Source: Nitrospira sp. SG-bin2
GTDB taxonomy: Bacteria; Nitrospirota; Nitrospiria; Nitrospirales; Nitrospiraceae
NCBI GenBank assembly: GCA_002083405.1
Contig: LVWT01000015.1
Location: forward strand, 1-64,000
Length of the DNA: 64,000 nucleotides
Direction: 5' to 3'
The translations under genes and the position numbers were made by a program. The notes beneath the pieces were generated by a model. That model ran no database searches and was not told the origin of the DNA. It saw only the letters and a program-made list of their open reading frames with translations. Positions 23,776 to 33,587 of this stretch are shown here, in pieces. Every line of letters starts with the position of its first letter. Within the stretch, counting starts at the first letter, position 1.

Positions 23776-26118
23776 TCACCCCGCTTCGCGGTAGCCGCAG
23801 TCGTCGTTGCGGCATTGGACGCTCCGGCCGGCCTGCTTGCTGACCTTCTCGATCAGGAACGGCGCCTGGCAGGTCGGACAGGTTTTCGGCACGGGACGGT
23901 CCCAGAGCGCATATTCACATTTGGGGTAATTGCTGCAGGCGAAGAATGAACGCCCCTTCTTGGTCCGTTTCTGCACAAGATCGCCGCCGCAGTCCGGCTG
24001 CGGACACTTGACGCCCAGCGCGAGCGGTTTGGTCGTCTTGCATTGCGGGTACGCGGAACAGGCGATGAACTTGCCGAATCGCCCGGTCTTGACCACCATC
24101 GGGCTTGCGCACTTGTCGCACTTCTGATCGGTCGTGATCTCCAGCTTCGGCACGATCTTGATGGTGCCGTCCTCCAGCTTTTCAAAATTCTGGGTATTTT
24201 TGCAGGGCGGATCGTCTTTGTATCCGGGGCAGGCCAGGAATTTTCCGTTGCGCCCCCACTTGATCTCCAGCATCTTCCCGCATTTCTCACAGGGAATGTC
24301 CGTGGGCGGCTCCACCGTATCTTTTGGTCCTGGAATGGTCTTGGCTCGTTCCAGCTCCTTGGTAAACGGCGTGTAGAAATCGCGCACCGCCGTGACCCAG
24401 GGCTTGTTCCCCTCTTCCACTTCGTCGAGTTGCTCTTCGAGATGTGAGGTGAAATCGACGTTGATGAGCTCGGGGAATCCCTTCATCAAATAGTCATGAA
24501 CGGTTTTGCCCGTCTCGGTCGGAACCAGTCGCCCCTCGGTTTTCTCCACATACTTGCGGTCCTGGATCGTGGAGATGATCGCGGCGTAGGTCGACGGACG
24601 CCCGATCCCCTTTTCTTCCAACTCCTTGATCAACAGCGCTTCGTTGTACCGGGGCGGCGGCTGCGTGAAATGCTGCTTCGAGGTCAGGCCCATCACCGCC
24701 TGCCCCTCTTGCTCGACCAACCGCAGCTGTTCCCCTTCGGACAGCGGCGGCAGCAGGCGTTCATTGTCGTCCTCCGCTTCCTGATCGGCTTTCGGCTTCT
24801 GGGACGGCAGTTCCTTGTCGACGCCCTCCATGTAGACGGCCGTATGGCCCGGGAACTTCACGATCGTACCGGTAGAGCGGAAGACGTACTTGTCCTTCGT
24901 GCCAACCGGCGTCGAGTCGATCCTCGTCACGTCCAGGATCGCCGGCACCATCTGGGATGCGATGAACCGGTTCCAGATCAATTTGTAGAGATTGTACTGG
25001 TCATGGTCCAAATACTGACGGATCGATTCAGGATCGCGCGCAGCCGACGTCGGTCTCACGGCCTCATGCGCCTCTTGCGCCGCCTTCTGTGTCTTGTAGA
25101 CGTTCGGGGTCGCCGGGAGATACTCCACACCGAACCGGGACTGGATCAGCTCGCGCGCCTCGGCCATCGCCTCGTTCGAGATGCGGGGCGAGTCGGTTCT
25201 CATATAGGTAATAAGACCGGTCGCGCCCTCGGCGCCGATTTCGATGCCCTCGTAGAGCTGCTGCGCGAGCGTCATGGTTTTCTTGGGCGAGAAGTGCAGC
25301 TTGCGCGACGCTTCCTGCTGCAGGCGGCTGGTGATGAACGGCGCAACAGGGTTCCGTTTCTTTTCCCGTCGCTCAACCGACTGCACGACGAACGCCTTCC
25401 CTTGAATCGCATCGACCACATGGCGGGCCTGTTCGCTGTTCTCGATCGACGCCTCTTCCCCGTTGATGCTATGGAGCTTGGCCTCGAACGACGGCGGATT
25501 GGCGCCCGCCAGCAGCGCAGTCAACGACCAGTACTCTTCCGTTCTGAACGCTTCCCGCTCCGCCTCGCGCTCGCAAATCAGCCGCATGGCGACCGATTGC
25601 ACCCGCCCCATGCTGAGCCCGCGCCGAACCTTGCTCCATAACAGCTGGCTGCCCTGATAGCCGACGATACGGTCCAGCACGCGGCGCGCCTGCTGCGCGT
25701 TGACCAGTTTCATATCAATCTCGGTGGGCGACTGAAGCGCACGCTTGATCGCCGACTCGGTGATCTCGTTGAACCGCACTCGAAAAATCTTGCCGTCTTT
25801 CTTTTTCTTCTTCGACTTTCCCAGCAACTCCTGCTCGATATGCCAGGCAATGGCTTCGCCTTCACGATCGGGGTCCGGCGCCAGGAACACCTTGTCGGCT
25901 TCCTCGGCCTTCTTCTTGATATCGGCCAACACTTTCGACTTGCCTTTGATGGTGACGTACTGGGGCTCAAAATCGTGTTCGAGATCGACGCCCAGTTTGC
26001 TGGTCGGCAGATCCTTGACGTGTCCGACCGACGCCATGACCGTATAGCCGCGCCCTAGATATTTGGTGATGGTTCTCGCCTTGGTCGGCGACTCAACAAT
26101 AATCAACGACTTCGCCAT
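23776..26118 (-). CDS. topA: DNA topoisomerase I
   Basis: Type IA topoisomerase that relaxes negative supercoils, 780 residues. The Toprim domain begins MAKSLIIVESPTKARTI and contains DPDREGEA (82-88). The catalytic tyrosine is Y305 in GLITYMRTDS. The C-terminus carries three GKF/GRSFFAC-type zinc ribbons (CEKCGKM..., CDKCASP..., CPQPDCGG...) and a fourth, CPTCQAPF. Length and order match bacterial TopA. It lies downstream of dprA, as in many bacteria. Confidence 0.98.
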   Translation of the reverse strand: MAKSLIIVESPTKARTITKYLGRGYTVMASVGHVKDLPTSKLGVDLEHDFEPQYVTIKGKSKVLADIKKKAEEADKVFLAPDPDREGEAIAWHIEQELLGKSKKKKKDGKIFRVRFNEITESAIKRALQSPTEIDMKLVNAQQARRVLDRIVGYQGSQLLWSKVRRGLSMGRVQSVAMRLICEREAEREAFRTEEYWSLTALLAGANPPSFEAKLHSINGEEASIENSEQARHVVDAIQGKAFVVQSVERREKKRNPVAPFITSRLQQEASRKLHFSPKKTMTLAQQLYEGIEIGAEGATGLITYMRTDSPRISNEAMAEARELIQSRFGVEYLPATPNVYKTQKAAQEAHEAVRPTSAARDPESIRQYLDHDQYNLYKLIWNRFIASQMVPAILDVTRIDSTPVGTKDKYVFRSTGTIVKFPGHTAVYMEGVDKELPSQKPKADQEAEDDNERLLPPLSEGEQLRLVEQEGQAVMGLTSKQHFTQPPPRYNEALLIKELEEKGIGRPSTYAAIISTIQDRKYVEKTEGRLVPTETGKTVHDYLMKGFPELINVDFTSHLEEQLDEVEEGNKPWVTAVRDFYTPFTKELERAKTIPGPKDTVEPPTDIPCEKCGKMLEIKWGRNGKFLACPGYKDDPPCKNTQNFEKLEDGTIKIVPKLEITTDQKCDKCASPMVVKTGRFGKFIACSAYPQCKTTKPLALGVKCPQPDCGGDLVQKRTKKGRSFFACSNYPKCEYALWDRPVPKTCPTCQAPFLIEKVSKQAGRSVQCRNDDCGYREAG

Positions 26119-26306
26119 GACAACTCCATTTCCCGATGCACAACTGTCACATCCGTATCAAATATCCGGGATTCATGCAACTAGATCGACGGAAGCCGAC
26201 GGCCGGCGGAGCAAATGTACCTCGTATCTCGCATCTCGTGACGCGTGAATCGCACGGCAGAAAGAGCGTATCCGTGTCTTCTTCACGAGATACGCCCGAC
26301 GGACGA

Positions 26307-27425
26307 CTACATCTTCATGTATTGCTGGCCGGGCAACTGCCGCACATGGCCGGACAATTCGAGCGACAGCAGACTCGCCGATACTTGCGCCGGGCTCAGT
26401 CCCGTCGTTTCGATGATCGCATCGATAGATCTCGCATCGTACGACAGCGTCTCGTACACAAGCGCGTCTTCTTTTCTCAACACCCCGCGCGGCACAGACG
26501 GTTCCGCGCCGGACGGCAACGCAGCACGTAATCGCGCATCGAGTTGCGGCAGAATTTCGTCAAGGATATCCTGCGCCCGCTCGATCAGCTTCGCGCCCTC
26601 CTTGATCAAGCCGTTCGAACCCCGGCAGGCTTCTTCTTTCACCGGACCCGGCACGGCAAACACGTCACGGCCCTGCTCCAACGCGAGTTTCGCCGTAATC
26701 AGCGACCCGCTGTCCTTCGCGGCTTCGCTCACGAGCACGCCGATCGTCAACCCGCTGATGATCCGGTTTCTCCGTGGAAAGTGGTGGCTCAGCGGAGACG
26801 CGCCGATCGGCAATTCTGAAATGACGGCGCCATGTTCTTCAATCGTGCGCCTCAACTGCTGATGTTCCGGCGGATAGGTCCGATCGATCCCGCAGCCCAA
26901 TACGGCGACCGTGCGCCCTTTGCCGGCCAACGCGCCCCGGTGCGCCGCCGCATCGATCCCGCGCGCCAGGCCGCTCACGATCGTCACGCCGCCGCCGGCC
27001 AACTCCTTGGCGATCTCCTCTGTCACGGCACGGCCTGACGGCGTGGCGCGCCGCCCGCCCACGATCGCCACCGCGACATCGTCCTGTGCCGACAAGACTC
27101 CGCTCACATATAGCACCGGAGGAGGATCGGGAATGGTCTTGAGCCGTGCGGGATAGGACGGATCGAAGAGGGTGAGGACCTGGATCTTGAGCCGCTCGGC
27201 GGCTTTGATCTGCCGATCGATCTCCCGGCGGATGCCGGGCTCCGGGTCGCGCCGCACGGATGCCGCCAGCTCGGCGCTGCACCCGGCTTGGACTAACGCG
27301 TCCACATCAGCCGCCAGCACCGCCTTCGGCGAGCCGAAGATGTGGACCAGCTTGAGCAGCGTGCGATCGCCCACCCCATCGACCGCTTGCAGTATCAGCC
27401 AGGAGGTCAGCGCCGCCGCATCCAT
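26307..27425 (-). CDS. dprA: DNA processing protein DprA
   Basis: Loads RecA onto single-stranded DNA during natural transformation, 372 residues from the ATG. An N-terminal HhH/SAM-like part (LQAVDGVGDRTLLKLVHIFG) is followed by the Rossmann-like DprA core with VAIVGGRRATPSGRAVT, VTIVSGLARGIDAAAHRGAL, AVLGCGIDRTYPPEH and SELPIGASPLSHHFPRRNRI. The C-terminal winged helix (SIDAIIETTGLSPAQVSASL) is also present. A GTG three codons upstream is possible. It sits between rng and topA. Confidence 0.96.
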   Translation of the reverse strand: MDAAALTSWLILQAVDGVGDRTLLKLVHIFGSPKAVLAADVDALVQAGCSAELAASVRRDPEPGIRREIDRQIKAAERLKIQVLTLFDPSYPARLKTIPDPPPVLYVSGVLSAQDDVAVAIVGGRRATPSGRAVTEEIAKELAGGGVTIVSGLARGIDAAAHRGALAGKGRTVAVLGCGIDRTYPPEHQQLRRTIEEHGAVISELPIGASPLSHHFPRRNRIISGLTIGVLVSEAAKDSGSLITAKLALEQGRDVFAVPGPVKEEACRGSNGLIKEGAKLIERAQDILDEILPQLDARLRAALPSGAEPSVPRGVLRKEDALVYETLSYDARSIDAIIETTGLSPAQVSASLLSLELSGHVRQLPGQQYMKM

Positions 27426-27524
27426 CACAGGCACCGATCACAAGAGGTCCGCTCAACCTCATGGCCGGCATGACTCGCCGGGCCGAGCGTGACCACACCA
27501 GGCGTCTGCTGACGCCGGGCAGAA

Positions 27525-29033
27525 TTACATGACGACAAGGTCGTATTGTTCGAGGTGCAGCTGGCTGTCCGACATCACGACGATTTTCGCCGAGCAATCC
27601 CGCTCCAGGGTTTCCACTCCGTGGCGCTCTTCATCCTGCAGCAGCTCGGCCACCGTAGGATGAGTCCCGACCACGATCCGTTGATGCTCCCCGGACGGTT
27701 CGATCCGCCGGATCTCGCGAAAGATCTCATAGGCCACTGTCGTCGGAGATTTCGTATACCCGCGGCCTTCACAGTAGCGGCAGGGCTCCGACAATGAACG
27801 CAACAGATCCTCGCGGACACGCTCGCGGGAAATTTCGATCAACCCGAGATCGGAAACCCTGGAAATCCTCGTCCGCGCCTTGTCAGACGCCATGGCGTCT
27901 ACAAGCGCATGGTACACTTTATCACGATTCTTTTCGCGCTCCATGTCGATGAAGTCCACGATGATGATGCCGCCGATCCCGCGCAGCTTCAGCTGATACG
28001 CGACTTCCTTGGCCGCTTCCAGGTTATTCCGGAGAATGGTTTCCTCCTGGTCCCGTTTCCCGACGAAACGCCCCGTGTTGACATCGATCACCGTCATCGC
28101 TTCCGTGTGGTCGATCACCAGATAGCCGCCCGACTTCAGCCACACCTTTCGGCTCATCGCCCGCGCAATTTCCTGTTCCACGCCCAGATGATCAAACAGC
28201 GTCTCTTCCTTGTCATAAAAATGAATCCGCGAGGTCTGCTCGGGAGAGAACCGCTGCACGAAGTCGCGGATGGCTTCGTACTCCTCCCGCGAATCGATCC
28301 AGAGCCGGTCCACTTTCTTCCCGAACAGATCCCGCACGACGCGGAAGCTGAGGCTCAAGTCGGTGTGCAATAGCGCCGGAGCGCCCGGCCGATCCCGATT
28401 CGTCAAAATGTCCTGCCAGAGCACGTGCAAAAAGTCGACGTCGGATTTCAACTCGTCTTCCTTGACGCCTTCGCTCACCGTCCGGACGATGTAGCCGCAA
28501 CCGGGCCGGCGGACGCGGCGCATGATGTCCTTCAGCCTGGACCGTTCCTCATCGCGCGGAATCCGCCGCGAAACGCCGATGTGTTCGACGTTCGGCATGA
28601 AGACCAGATAGCGTCCCGGCAGGGACACGTAGGTCGTCACTCGCGACCCCTTGGTGCCGATCGGCCCCTTTGAGATCTGCACCATCAACTCCTGCCCCTC
28701 GCTCAGAAGCTGTTCGATCGGCTTCGCGCTCTGCCGCTTCGGCCGGAGCATGTCCGAATCCTTCTCGTCCTCTTCCGCCTCGACCAGCATGTCGCCCGGC
28801 TCGGCGTCCTCCGAAAGGTCAGACACGTGCATAAAGGCGGCCTTCTCCAGGCCGATATCCACGAACGCCGCCTGCATGCCGGGCAGAACCTTGGCCACTC
28901 TGCCTTTATAAATATTGCCGACAAAGTCTTTGTGTTTGGCGCGGTCTCCGAACAAATCGGTCACCACCCCGCCGTCAAGAACCGCCACGCGGGTTTCTTC
29001 CCGCGCCACGGTGATCGCAATCTCGATTCCCAT
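27525..29033 (-). CDS. rng: Ribonuclease G/E family endoribonuclease
   Basis: RNA-processing endonuclease of 502 residues. The order is an S1 RNA-binding domain (residues about 35-130, KDFVGNIYKGRVAKVLPGMQ), an RNase H-like segment, the catalytic acidic motifs in MTVIDVNTGRFVG and GGIIIVDFIDME, and the zinc-link CRYCEGRGY. The length fits RNase G, with no long degradosome tail as in RNase E. It follows rodA on the same strand after 164 bases and completes the rod-shape gene cluster, as in many bacteria. Confidence 0.95.
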   Translation of the reverse strand: MGIEIAITVAREETRVAVLDGGVVTDLFGDRAKHKDFVGNIYKGRVAKVLPGMQAAFVDIGLEKAAFMHVSDLSEDAEPGDMLVEAEEDEKDSDMLRPKRQSAKPIEQLLSEGQELMVQISKGPIGTKGSRVTTYVSLPGRYLVFMPNVEHIGVSRRIPRDEERSRLKDIMRRVRRPGCGYIVRTVSEGVKEDELKSDVDFLHVLWQDILTNRDRPGAPALLHTDLSLSFRVVRDLFGKKVDRLWIDSREEYEAIRDFVQRFSPEQTSRIHFYDKEETLFDHLGVEQEIARAMSRKVWLKSGGYLVIDHTEAMTVIDVNTGRFVGKRDQEETILRNNLEAAKEVAYQLKLRGIGGIIIVDFIDMEREKNRDKVYHALVDAMASDKARTRISRVSDLGLIEISRERVREDLLRSLSEPCRYCEGRGYTKSPTTVAYEIFREIRRIEPSGEHQRIVVGTHPTVAELLQDEERHGVETLERDCSAKIVVMSDSQLHLEQYDLVVM

Positions 29034-29197
29034 ACATCACTCCTTCCGTCTGAGAGCCCCGGTGCGCGGAACGCGCCGGACGCAGGCCTCTGCCCAGGTC
29101 CCTGGCACGCAATCACCGCTGCCGCCGAATCAGCTCCCGATAATATCCCCGCTCAGGGTCCCGCCGCAGGATAGCGCCGGGGCCCATGCTCACGGCA

Positions 29198-30319
29198 TCA
29201 ATAGAACAAACTCAACCGTCTTCGTTTCACGTTCAACAACAATCCAAGCGACGCCATCATCATGATCGTCGCGCTCCCGCCGTAGCTCACCAGCGGCAGA
29301 GGAATCCCGACGATCGGAAACATCCCCGCCGTCATGCCGATATTGACCACGATGCAAAAACACAGCATCGCGACGATCCCGACGGCCAGTAGCGCCCCCA
29401 GCTGATCCTTCGCCTTGGCGGCAATATCGAGCGCCAACCAGATGAGCGCGACGAACAGCCCCAGCAACAGAAGCACGCCGAGAAACCCCCATTCCTCCGA
29501 ATACACCGCAAAGACGAAATCGGTATGCCCTTCAGGCAAAAACTTCAGTTGGCTTTGTGTGCCGCCGAAGAGTCCCTTGCCTGTCAGTTCCCCCGATCCG
29601 ATCGCAATTTTCGATTGTAACGCATGATACCCCTTCCCGCCCGGATCATAGTCCGGATCGACGAACGCCATAATGCGCTGTCGCTGGTAATCATGCAAGG
29701 ACCCCCACACCCCCTCCCAGACGAAGGGAAAGAGCATGATCGAGAACAATAAGATGACACCCAGCGCCTGGGACCGAACTCCGACCATCAACAGCATCGC
29801 CGCATAGACCGCGACAAAGCTCAACCCGCTTCCCAAATCCGGCTGTTTCAGAATCAGCACGAGTCCCGGCAGCATCAACAGCCCCGGCACAATGACGCGC
29901 TGCAACCACCCTGCGCGGGGCGCCTTGGAATAGTAATGCGCCAGCACCAGGATGAGCACAAGCTTGGCAAACTCCGACGGCTGGAGGCTGAACGGTCCCA
30001 GCGCAATCCACCGCTGCGCGCCCTTGCTCGCCCGTCCCTCGAACAGCACGAACAGCAGCAGCAGCAGCACCAGCCCGTACGCCGGATAGGCCAGGCGCGC
30101 AATACTGTGATAGTCCCAGGCCCACATCACGATGAAGGCCACCGCGCCCAGACCGATCCATACCAACTGCTTGACATAATAGGGCGCGATGCCGCCCTGT
30201 TGATCGTGGGTGACGCTATGAATGGAGAGCACCCCGATCCCGAGAATGACGAGGATCAGGCCCATGTAGCGGAGGTCAAAACCGTCGAATCCGCGTGAGT
30301 CCGTCAATCGATCAATCAT
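29198..30319 (-). CDS. rodA: Rod shape-determining SEDS glycosyltransferase RodA
   Basis: Peptidoglycan polymerase of the elongation machinery, 373 residues with about ten membrane helices. SEDS motifs visible are KGAQRWIALGPFSLQPSEFAK, LVLILKQPDLGSGLSFV, KIAIGSGELTGKGLFGGTQS, LPEGHTDFVFAVYSEEWG and VGIPLPLVSYGGSATIMMM. It overlaps the mrdA stop by four bases, so the polymerase and its transpeptidase partner are co-translated. Confidence 0.96.
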   Translation of the reverse strand: MIDRLTDSRGFDGFDLRYMGLILVILGIGVLSIHSVTHDQQGGIAPYYVKQLVWIGLGAVAFIVMWAWDYHSIARLAYPAYGLVLLLLLFVLFEGRASKGAQRWIALGPFSLQPSEFAKLVLILVLAHYYSKAPRAGWLQRVIVPGLLMLPGLVLILKQPDLGSGLSFVAVYAAMLLMVGVRSQALGVILLFSIMLFPFVWEGVWGSLHDYQRQRIMAFVDPDYDPGGKGYHALQSKIAIGSGELTGKGLFGGTQSQLKFLPEGHTDFVFAVYSEEWGFLGVLLLLGLFVALIWLALDIAAKAKDQLGALLAVGIVAMLCFCIVVNIGMTAGMFPIVGIPLPLVSYGGSATIMMMASLGLLLNVKRRRLSLFY

Positions 30320-32187
30320 GACTGTTCCAACGAACTCCGCACCGGTTCCGCTTTGGATGCATTCGAACTCACCATCGGCACCTGCGGGGCCAGCTTCATA
30401 TACGTCTCGATCACTTCTTTCGCCAGAGGAGCCGCAGCGGACCCTCCATGGCCCATGTGCTCGGCCAGCACAGCCACTGCGATCTTCGGAGACTCGACCG
30501 GGGCAAAGGCGACAAACCAGGCATGGTCACGGAATTTCTTGGGAATGTTTTCCTCCGGCCCCGTTCGAAGGGCCGCGACCTGCGCCGTCCCCGTTTTCCC
30601 GCCGATGGTGACCAGAGAGGACTTCGCTCTCGTCGCCGTTCCCTTCGTCACGACATCGGCCAGGGCTTCCTTAATGATGCGAAACGTCTCCGGCTTCGCT
30701 TTGATTTTCCCACGCGGAACCGCCGGCAATTCCTGCAGATTGCCGGTGACTCGATCCATCACCGCCTGCACCAGGCGGGGCCGGTAATTGACCCCATCAT
30801 TCGCAACCGTGCCGATCAAACTCGCCATTTGCAGCGGGGTCACCGTCACATACCCTTGACCGATCGCCGCCGAAACCGTTTCTCCCGGCAACCAGGGTTC
30901 GTTTTTCGCCTTCTGTTTCCATGCCGTTGAGGGCATAATCCCGGCCCGCTCGGACGGCAACTCCACGCCCGTTCCCTGCCCCAAACCGAATTCCCTGCCG
31001 AACTCAGCCATGACGTCGATGCCCATGCGCTGACCCACCGTGTAAAAATACACGTCGCACGAATGCACAAGCGCAGTGTGAAGATCGACGGCCCCATGCC
31101 CGCTCGCTTTCCAGTCATGATAAATCCGTTTCCCGAACTGATAGCCCCCGTTGCAGAACACCGTGCTGGACGGCGCCATCGTTTTCGTCTCCAACGCGGC
31201 CACCGCCATCGGAACCTTGAACGTCGACCCCGGAGGATACTGCCCTTGGGAAGCTCGATTGTTCAGCGGACGTCCTTCATCTTGAACGATCTCAACCCAC
31301 TGCTTAGGCGTCAATTCGCGCGAGAGCACGTTCGGATCGAACCCCGGACGGCTGGCCATGGCAAGAATATCCCCGTTGGTCGGATCCAACGCCACAATGG
31401 CGCCATATTCCTGCCCCAGTAAGTCCTCCGCCACTTTCTGCAGCCGGACATCGATCGTCAGATAGAGATCGTTCCCCGCCTGCGGTTTCTCTACGACAGC
31501 GGCCCTCTTTTCGTGTCCGAGCGCATCGACTTCAACGTTCTTCTGGCCGGCCTGGCCGCGCACATGACGATCGAATGATTTTTCGACTCCATATTGGCCC
31601 ACGATGCTGCCCTGATGCAGGCCTGAAAATTCAGGCTTCTCCAGTTGTTCGGGTGAAATTTCTCCGACATATCCCAGGAGATGGGCTGCCGTCACGCCGC
31701 CCGGATAGTTGCGTTGCGACTCAACCTCCACCATGACACCCGGAAGATCTAAGCGGTGAGATTCCACCAGCATGGCGTCTCGGAGCGTCATCCGATCCTT
31801 GATCTTACGCGGCAAGAGTTTGGCGCCTTTTACTCCCAGCTTTTTTCGGATAAGCGCCGGGTCCAGGCCAAGCAGGTCAGCCAGCTGTTCAACCAATACC
31901 TCACGATCCTTCACATCTTCCAACGTGACATAGAGGCTGAAGCTCGGCACATTGTTCGCCAGGAGCACCCCATGCCGGTCATAGATCAAGCCGCGAGCCG
32001 GCTCAAGCAGCACCTGCCTGGTACGATTGTTTTCAGACAAGTCCCGGTAGTAGGGCCCTTCCCGGATTTGCAAATGCCACAGCCGAAGGCCGAGCAGCGC
32101 GACCACCAGAAAAAGACCAACCCGAAGAATCAGGAGGCGGCGATAGAAATCGCCGAATTCGGTTTCTGCAGCATGCCCCAACGCCAT
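30316..32187 (-). CDS. mrdA: Penicillin-binding protein 2 (class B transpeptidase)
   Basis: Crosslinks peptidoglycan during cell elongation together with RodA, 623 residues. It has one N-terminal membrane anchor (about 21-38) and a dimerisation domain with LEPARGLIYDRHGVLLANN. The transpeptidase domain has catalytic S321-TFK (PPGSTFKVP), SCD at 377-379 and KTGT at 532-535. The length is typical of PBP2. Start and stop abut mreD and rodA. Confidence 0.97.
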   Translation of the reverse strand: MALGHAAETEFGDFYRRLLILRVGLFLVVALLGLRLWHLQIREGPYYRDLSENNRTRQVLLEPARGLIYDRHGVLLANNVPSFSLYVTLEDVKDREVLVEQLADLLGLDPALIRKKLGVKGAKLLPRKIKDRMTLRDAMLVESHRLDLPGVMVEVESQRNYPGGVTAAHLLGYVGEISPEQLEKPEFSGLHQGSIVGQYGVEKSFDRHVRGQAGQKNVEVDALGHEKRAAVVEKPQAGNDLYLTIDVRLQKVAEDLLGQEYGAIVALDPTNGDILAMASRPGFDPNVLSRELTPKQWVEIVQDEGRPLNNRASQGQYPPGSTFKVPMAVAALETKTMAPSSTVFCNGGYQFGKRIYHDWKASGHGAVDLHTALVHSCDVYFYTVGQRMGIDVMAEFGREFGLGQGTGVELPSERAGIMPSTAWKQKAKNEPWLPGETVSAAIGQGYVTVTPLQMASLIGTVANDGVNYRPRLVQAVMDRVTGNLQELPAVPRGKIKAKPETFRIIKEALADVVTKGTATRAKSSLVTIGGKTGTAQVAALRTGPEENIPKKFRDHAWFVAFAPVESPKIAVAVLAEHMGHGGSAAAPLAKEVIETYMKLAPQVPMVSSNASKAEPVRSSLEQS

Positions 32188-32197
32188 ACCAATACGC

Positions 32198-32698
32198 CTA
32201 TGTCCGGTACTCCGAGACCCATCGCTGGATATTCAATCGACTCCACACCAGCCAATACAGCGCGCCACCCACCATGGCATCGATCACGGCCTGAGGCACG
32301 ACGACGGTCCTGACCGCCCACCACCAATCTTGCTGGTTGCTGAGATTAAGCAACGCCGCCGTGAGGAGGCCGGATACGCACGATGCCACGAGTATCCCCA
32401 ACAGAAGGACCACCGGGGCAAGATACACCACATGGCGGCCGGCAAGGCCGGCGACATACCCGACAGCTCCCTTCGTGATCATACAGGTCGCAAGATCGGC
32501 GGCGGAAAACAGGCTCATGATCCATCCCAGGGTAAACCCCAGCAACAACCCTGCAAGTTCACCCTCGAACAGACCAACCAGGCATACCACAATCAATCCG
32601 ATATCCGGCATCACCCCCCACACGGTGGCATAGGGTAAGAGCACGGCCTGGACTGCAACCAACCCCACGATCAAAGTCATCCATGCCGCTGCTTTCAT
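32198..32698 (-). CDS. mreD: Rod shape-determining protein MreD
   Basis: Inner-membrane protein of the elongasome, 166 residues with five to six helices. The LPYATVWGVMPDIGLIVVCL and GLLLGFTLGWIMSLFSAADL stretches are typical. It starts with an ATG overlapping the mreC stop by four bases and ends 11 bases before mrdA. Confidence 0.9.
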   Translation of the reverse strand: MKAAAWMTLIVGLVAVQAVLLPYATVWGVMPDIGLIVVCLVGLFEGELAGLLLGFTLGWIMSLFSAADLATCMITKGAVGYVAGLAGRHVVYLAPVVLLLGILVASCVSGLLTAALLNLSNQQDWWWAVRTVVVPQAVIDAMVGGALYWLVWSRLNIQRWVSEYRT

Positions 32699-33573
32699 GA
32701 TTTTGACTTCACCTTCGGTGCGTCGAGGCGCTCCCCTTCCGACTGAACATTCGGAGACTGGATGACCAAGACCTCTTCAACCCGGCCGACATCAACATCG
32801 GGAGTCAGCTCAGCAGACTGGAACAAGGCTCCTTCATCTTTATCAATTTTTGTGATCGTCCCGATGGCCAGACCGCGGGGAAACCCGCCCACGAGTCCGG
32901 AGGTCACCACCTGATCGCCCGGCCGCGCATTCGACAACAGGGGGATGTATTTCAGCCGGGCCAGCCCCTGCGTAGTTCCTTCGACGATTCCCTCGTCTCT
33001 CGTTCGCTGAATCAATCCGGCGATCGCGTTATTCGGATCCGTCACCAACAGCACCACCGACGTCGCAGCCGTGGTCTTGACGATACGGCCGACAACCCCC
33101 GCCTGCGTGACCACGCCCATGTCCGGTTTGAATCCATCCGACTGGCCCTTATTCAGAAGAATCGTTCGGTACCAATTTCCGGTGTCTCGGCCGATCACTT
33201 GCGCGGCCACCATCGAGATATTCGCTTGCTTCTTGAACTCCAATAACGCCGTCAGCCGTTCCGTCGCCGCCGCCGCCTCGCGCAGCTGATCGTTCTGCCC
33301 CTTCAGATGCTCCAATTCCCTCCGCAGTTTCTGGTTTTCTTCCGCCACCCCGCGCAACATGATGAATCCGTCCCAGAGCTCGGCTGTGCCCTCTTGAACA
33401 CCCGCCACAGCCCGAAGAGGCCAGCTCAACACCCATCCGACCGGACTTCCGATATGTTGGAACAGGCCTTGAAGCTGGCTAGGTAACAGCAAGAAGCCGA
33501 GCAGGAAGACGGCGGCCAGCACGAGGGCGATACGCCCCGTATTATAGGGTAGGCGAAAATTGACCATCCGCAT
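32695..33573 (-). CDS. mreC: Rod shape-determining protein MreC
   Basis: Periplasmic scaffold that activates PBP2/RodA, 292 residues. It has an N-terminal membrane helix (about 13-30) and a coiled coil (ENQKLRRELEHLKGQNDQLR, about 79-110). Two beta-barrel domains follow, with VIGRDTGNWYRTILLNKGQSD, GVVGRIVKTTAATSVVLLVT and GDQVVTSGLVGGFPRGLAIG. The gene order mreB-mreC-mreD is standard. Confidence 0.96.
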   Translation of the reverse strand: MRMVNFRLPYNTGRIALVLAAVFLLGFLLLPSQLQGLFQHIGSPVGWVLSWPLRAVAGVQEGTAELWDGFIMLRGVAEENQKLRRELEHLKGQNDQLREAAAATERLTALLEFKKQANISMVAAQVIGRDTGNWYRTILLNKGQSDGFKPDMGVVTQAGVVGRIVKTTAATSVVLLVTDPNNAIAGLIQRTRDEGIVEGTTQGLARLKYIPLLSNARPGDQVVTSGLVGGFPRGLAIGTITKIDKDEGALFQSAELTPDVDVGRVEEVLVIQSPNVQSEGERLDAPKVKSKS

Positions 33574-33587
33574 GAGGGATGGAACCT

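Noticed and set aside
24496..25641. Long plus-strand open frame (381 codons) opposite topA
   Set aside because: Antisense to a well-conserved gene, arginine/leucine-rich shadow translation, no ribosome binding site or family similarity.
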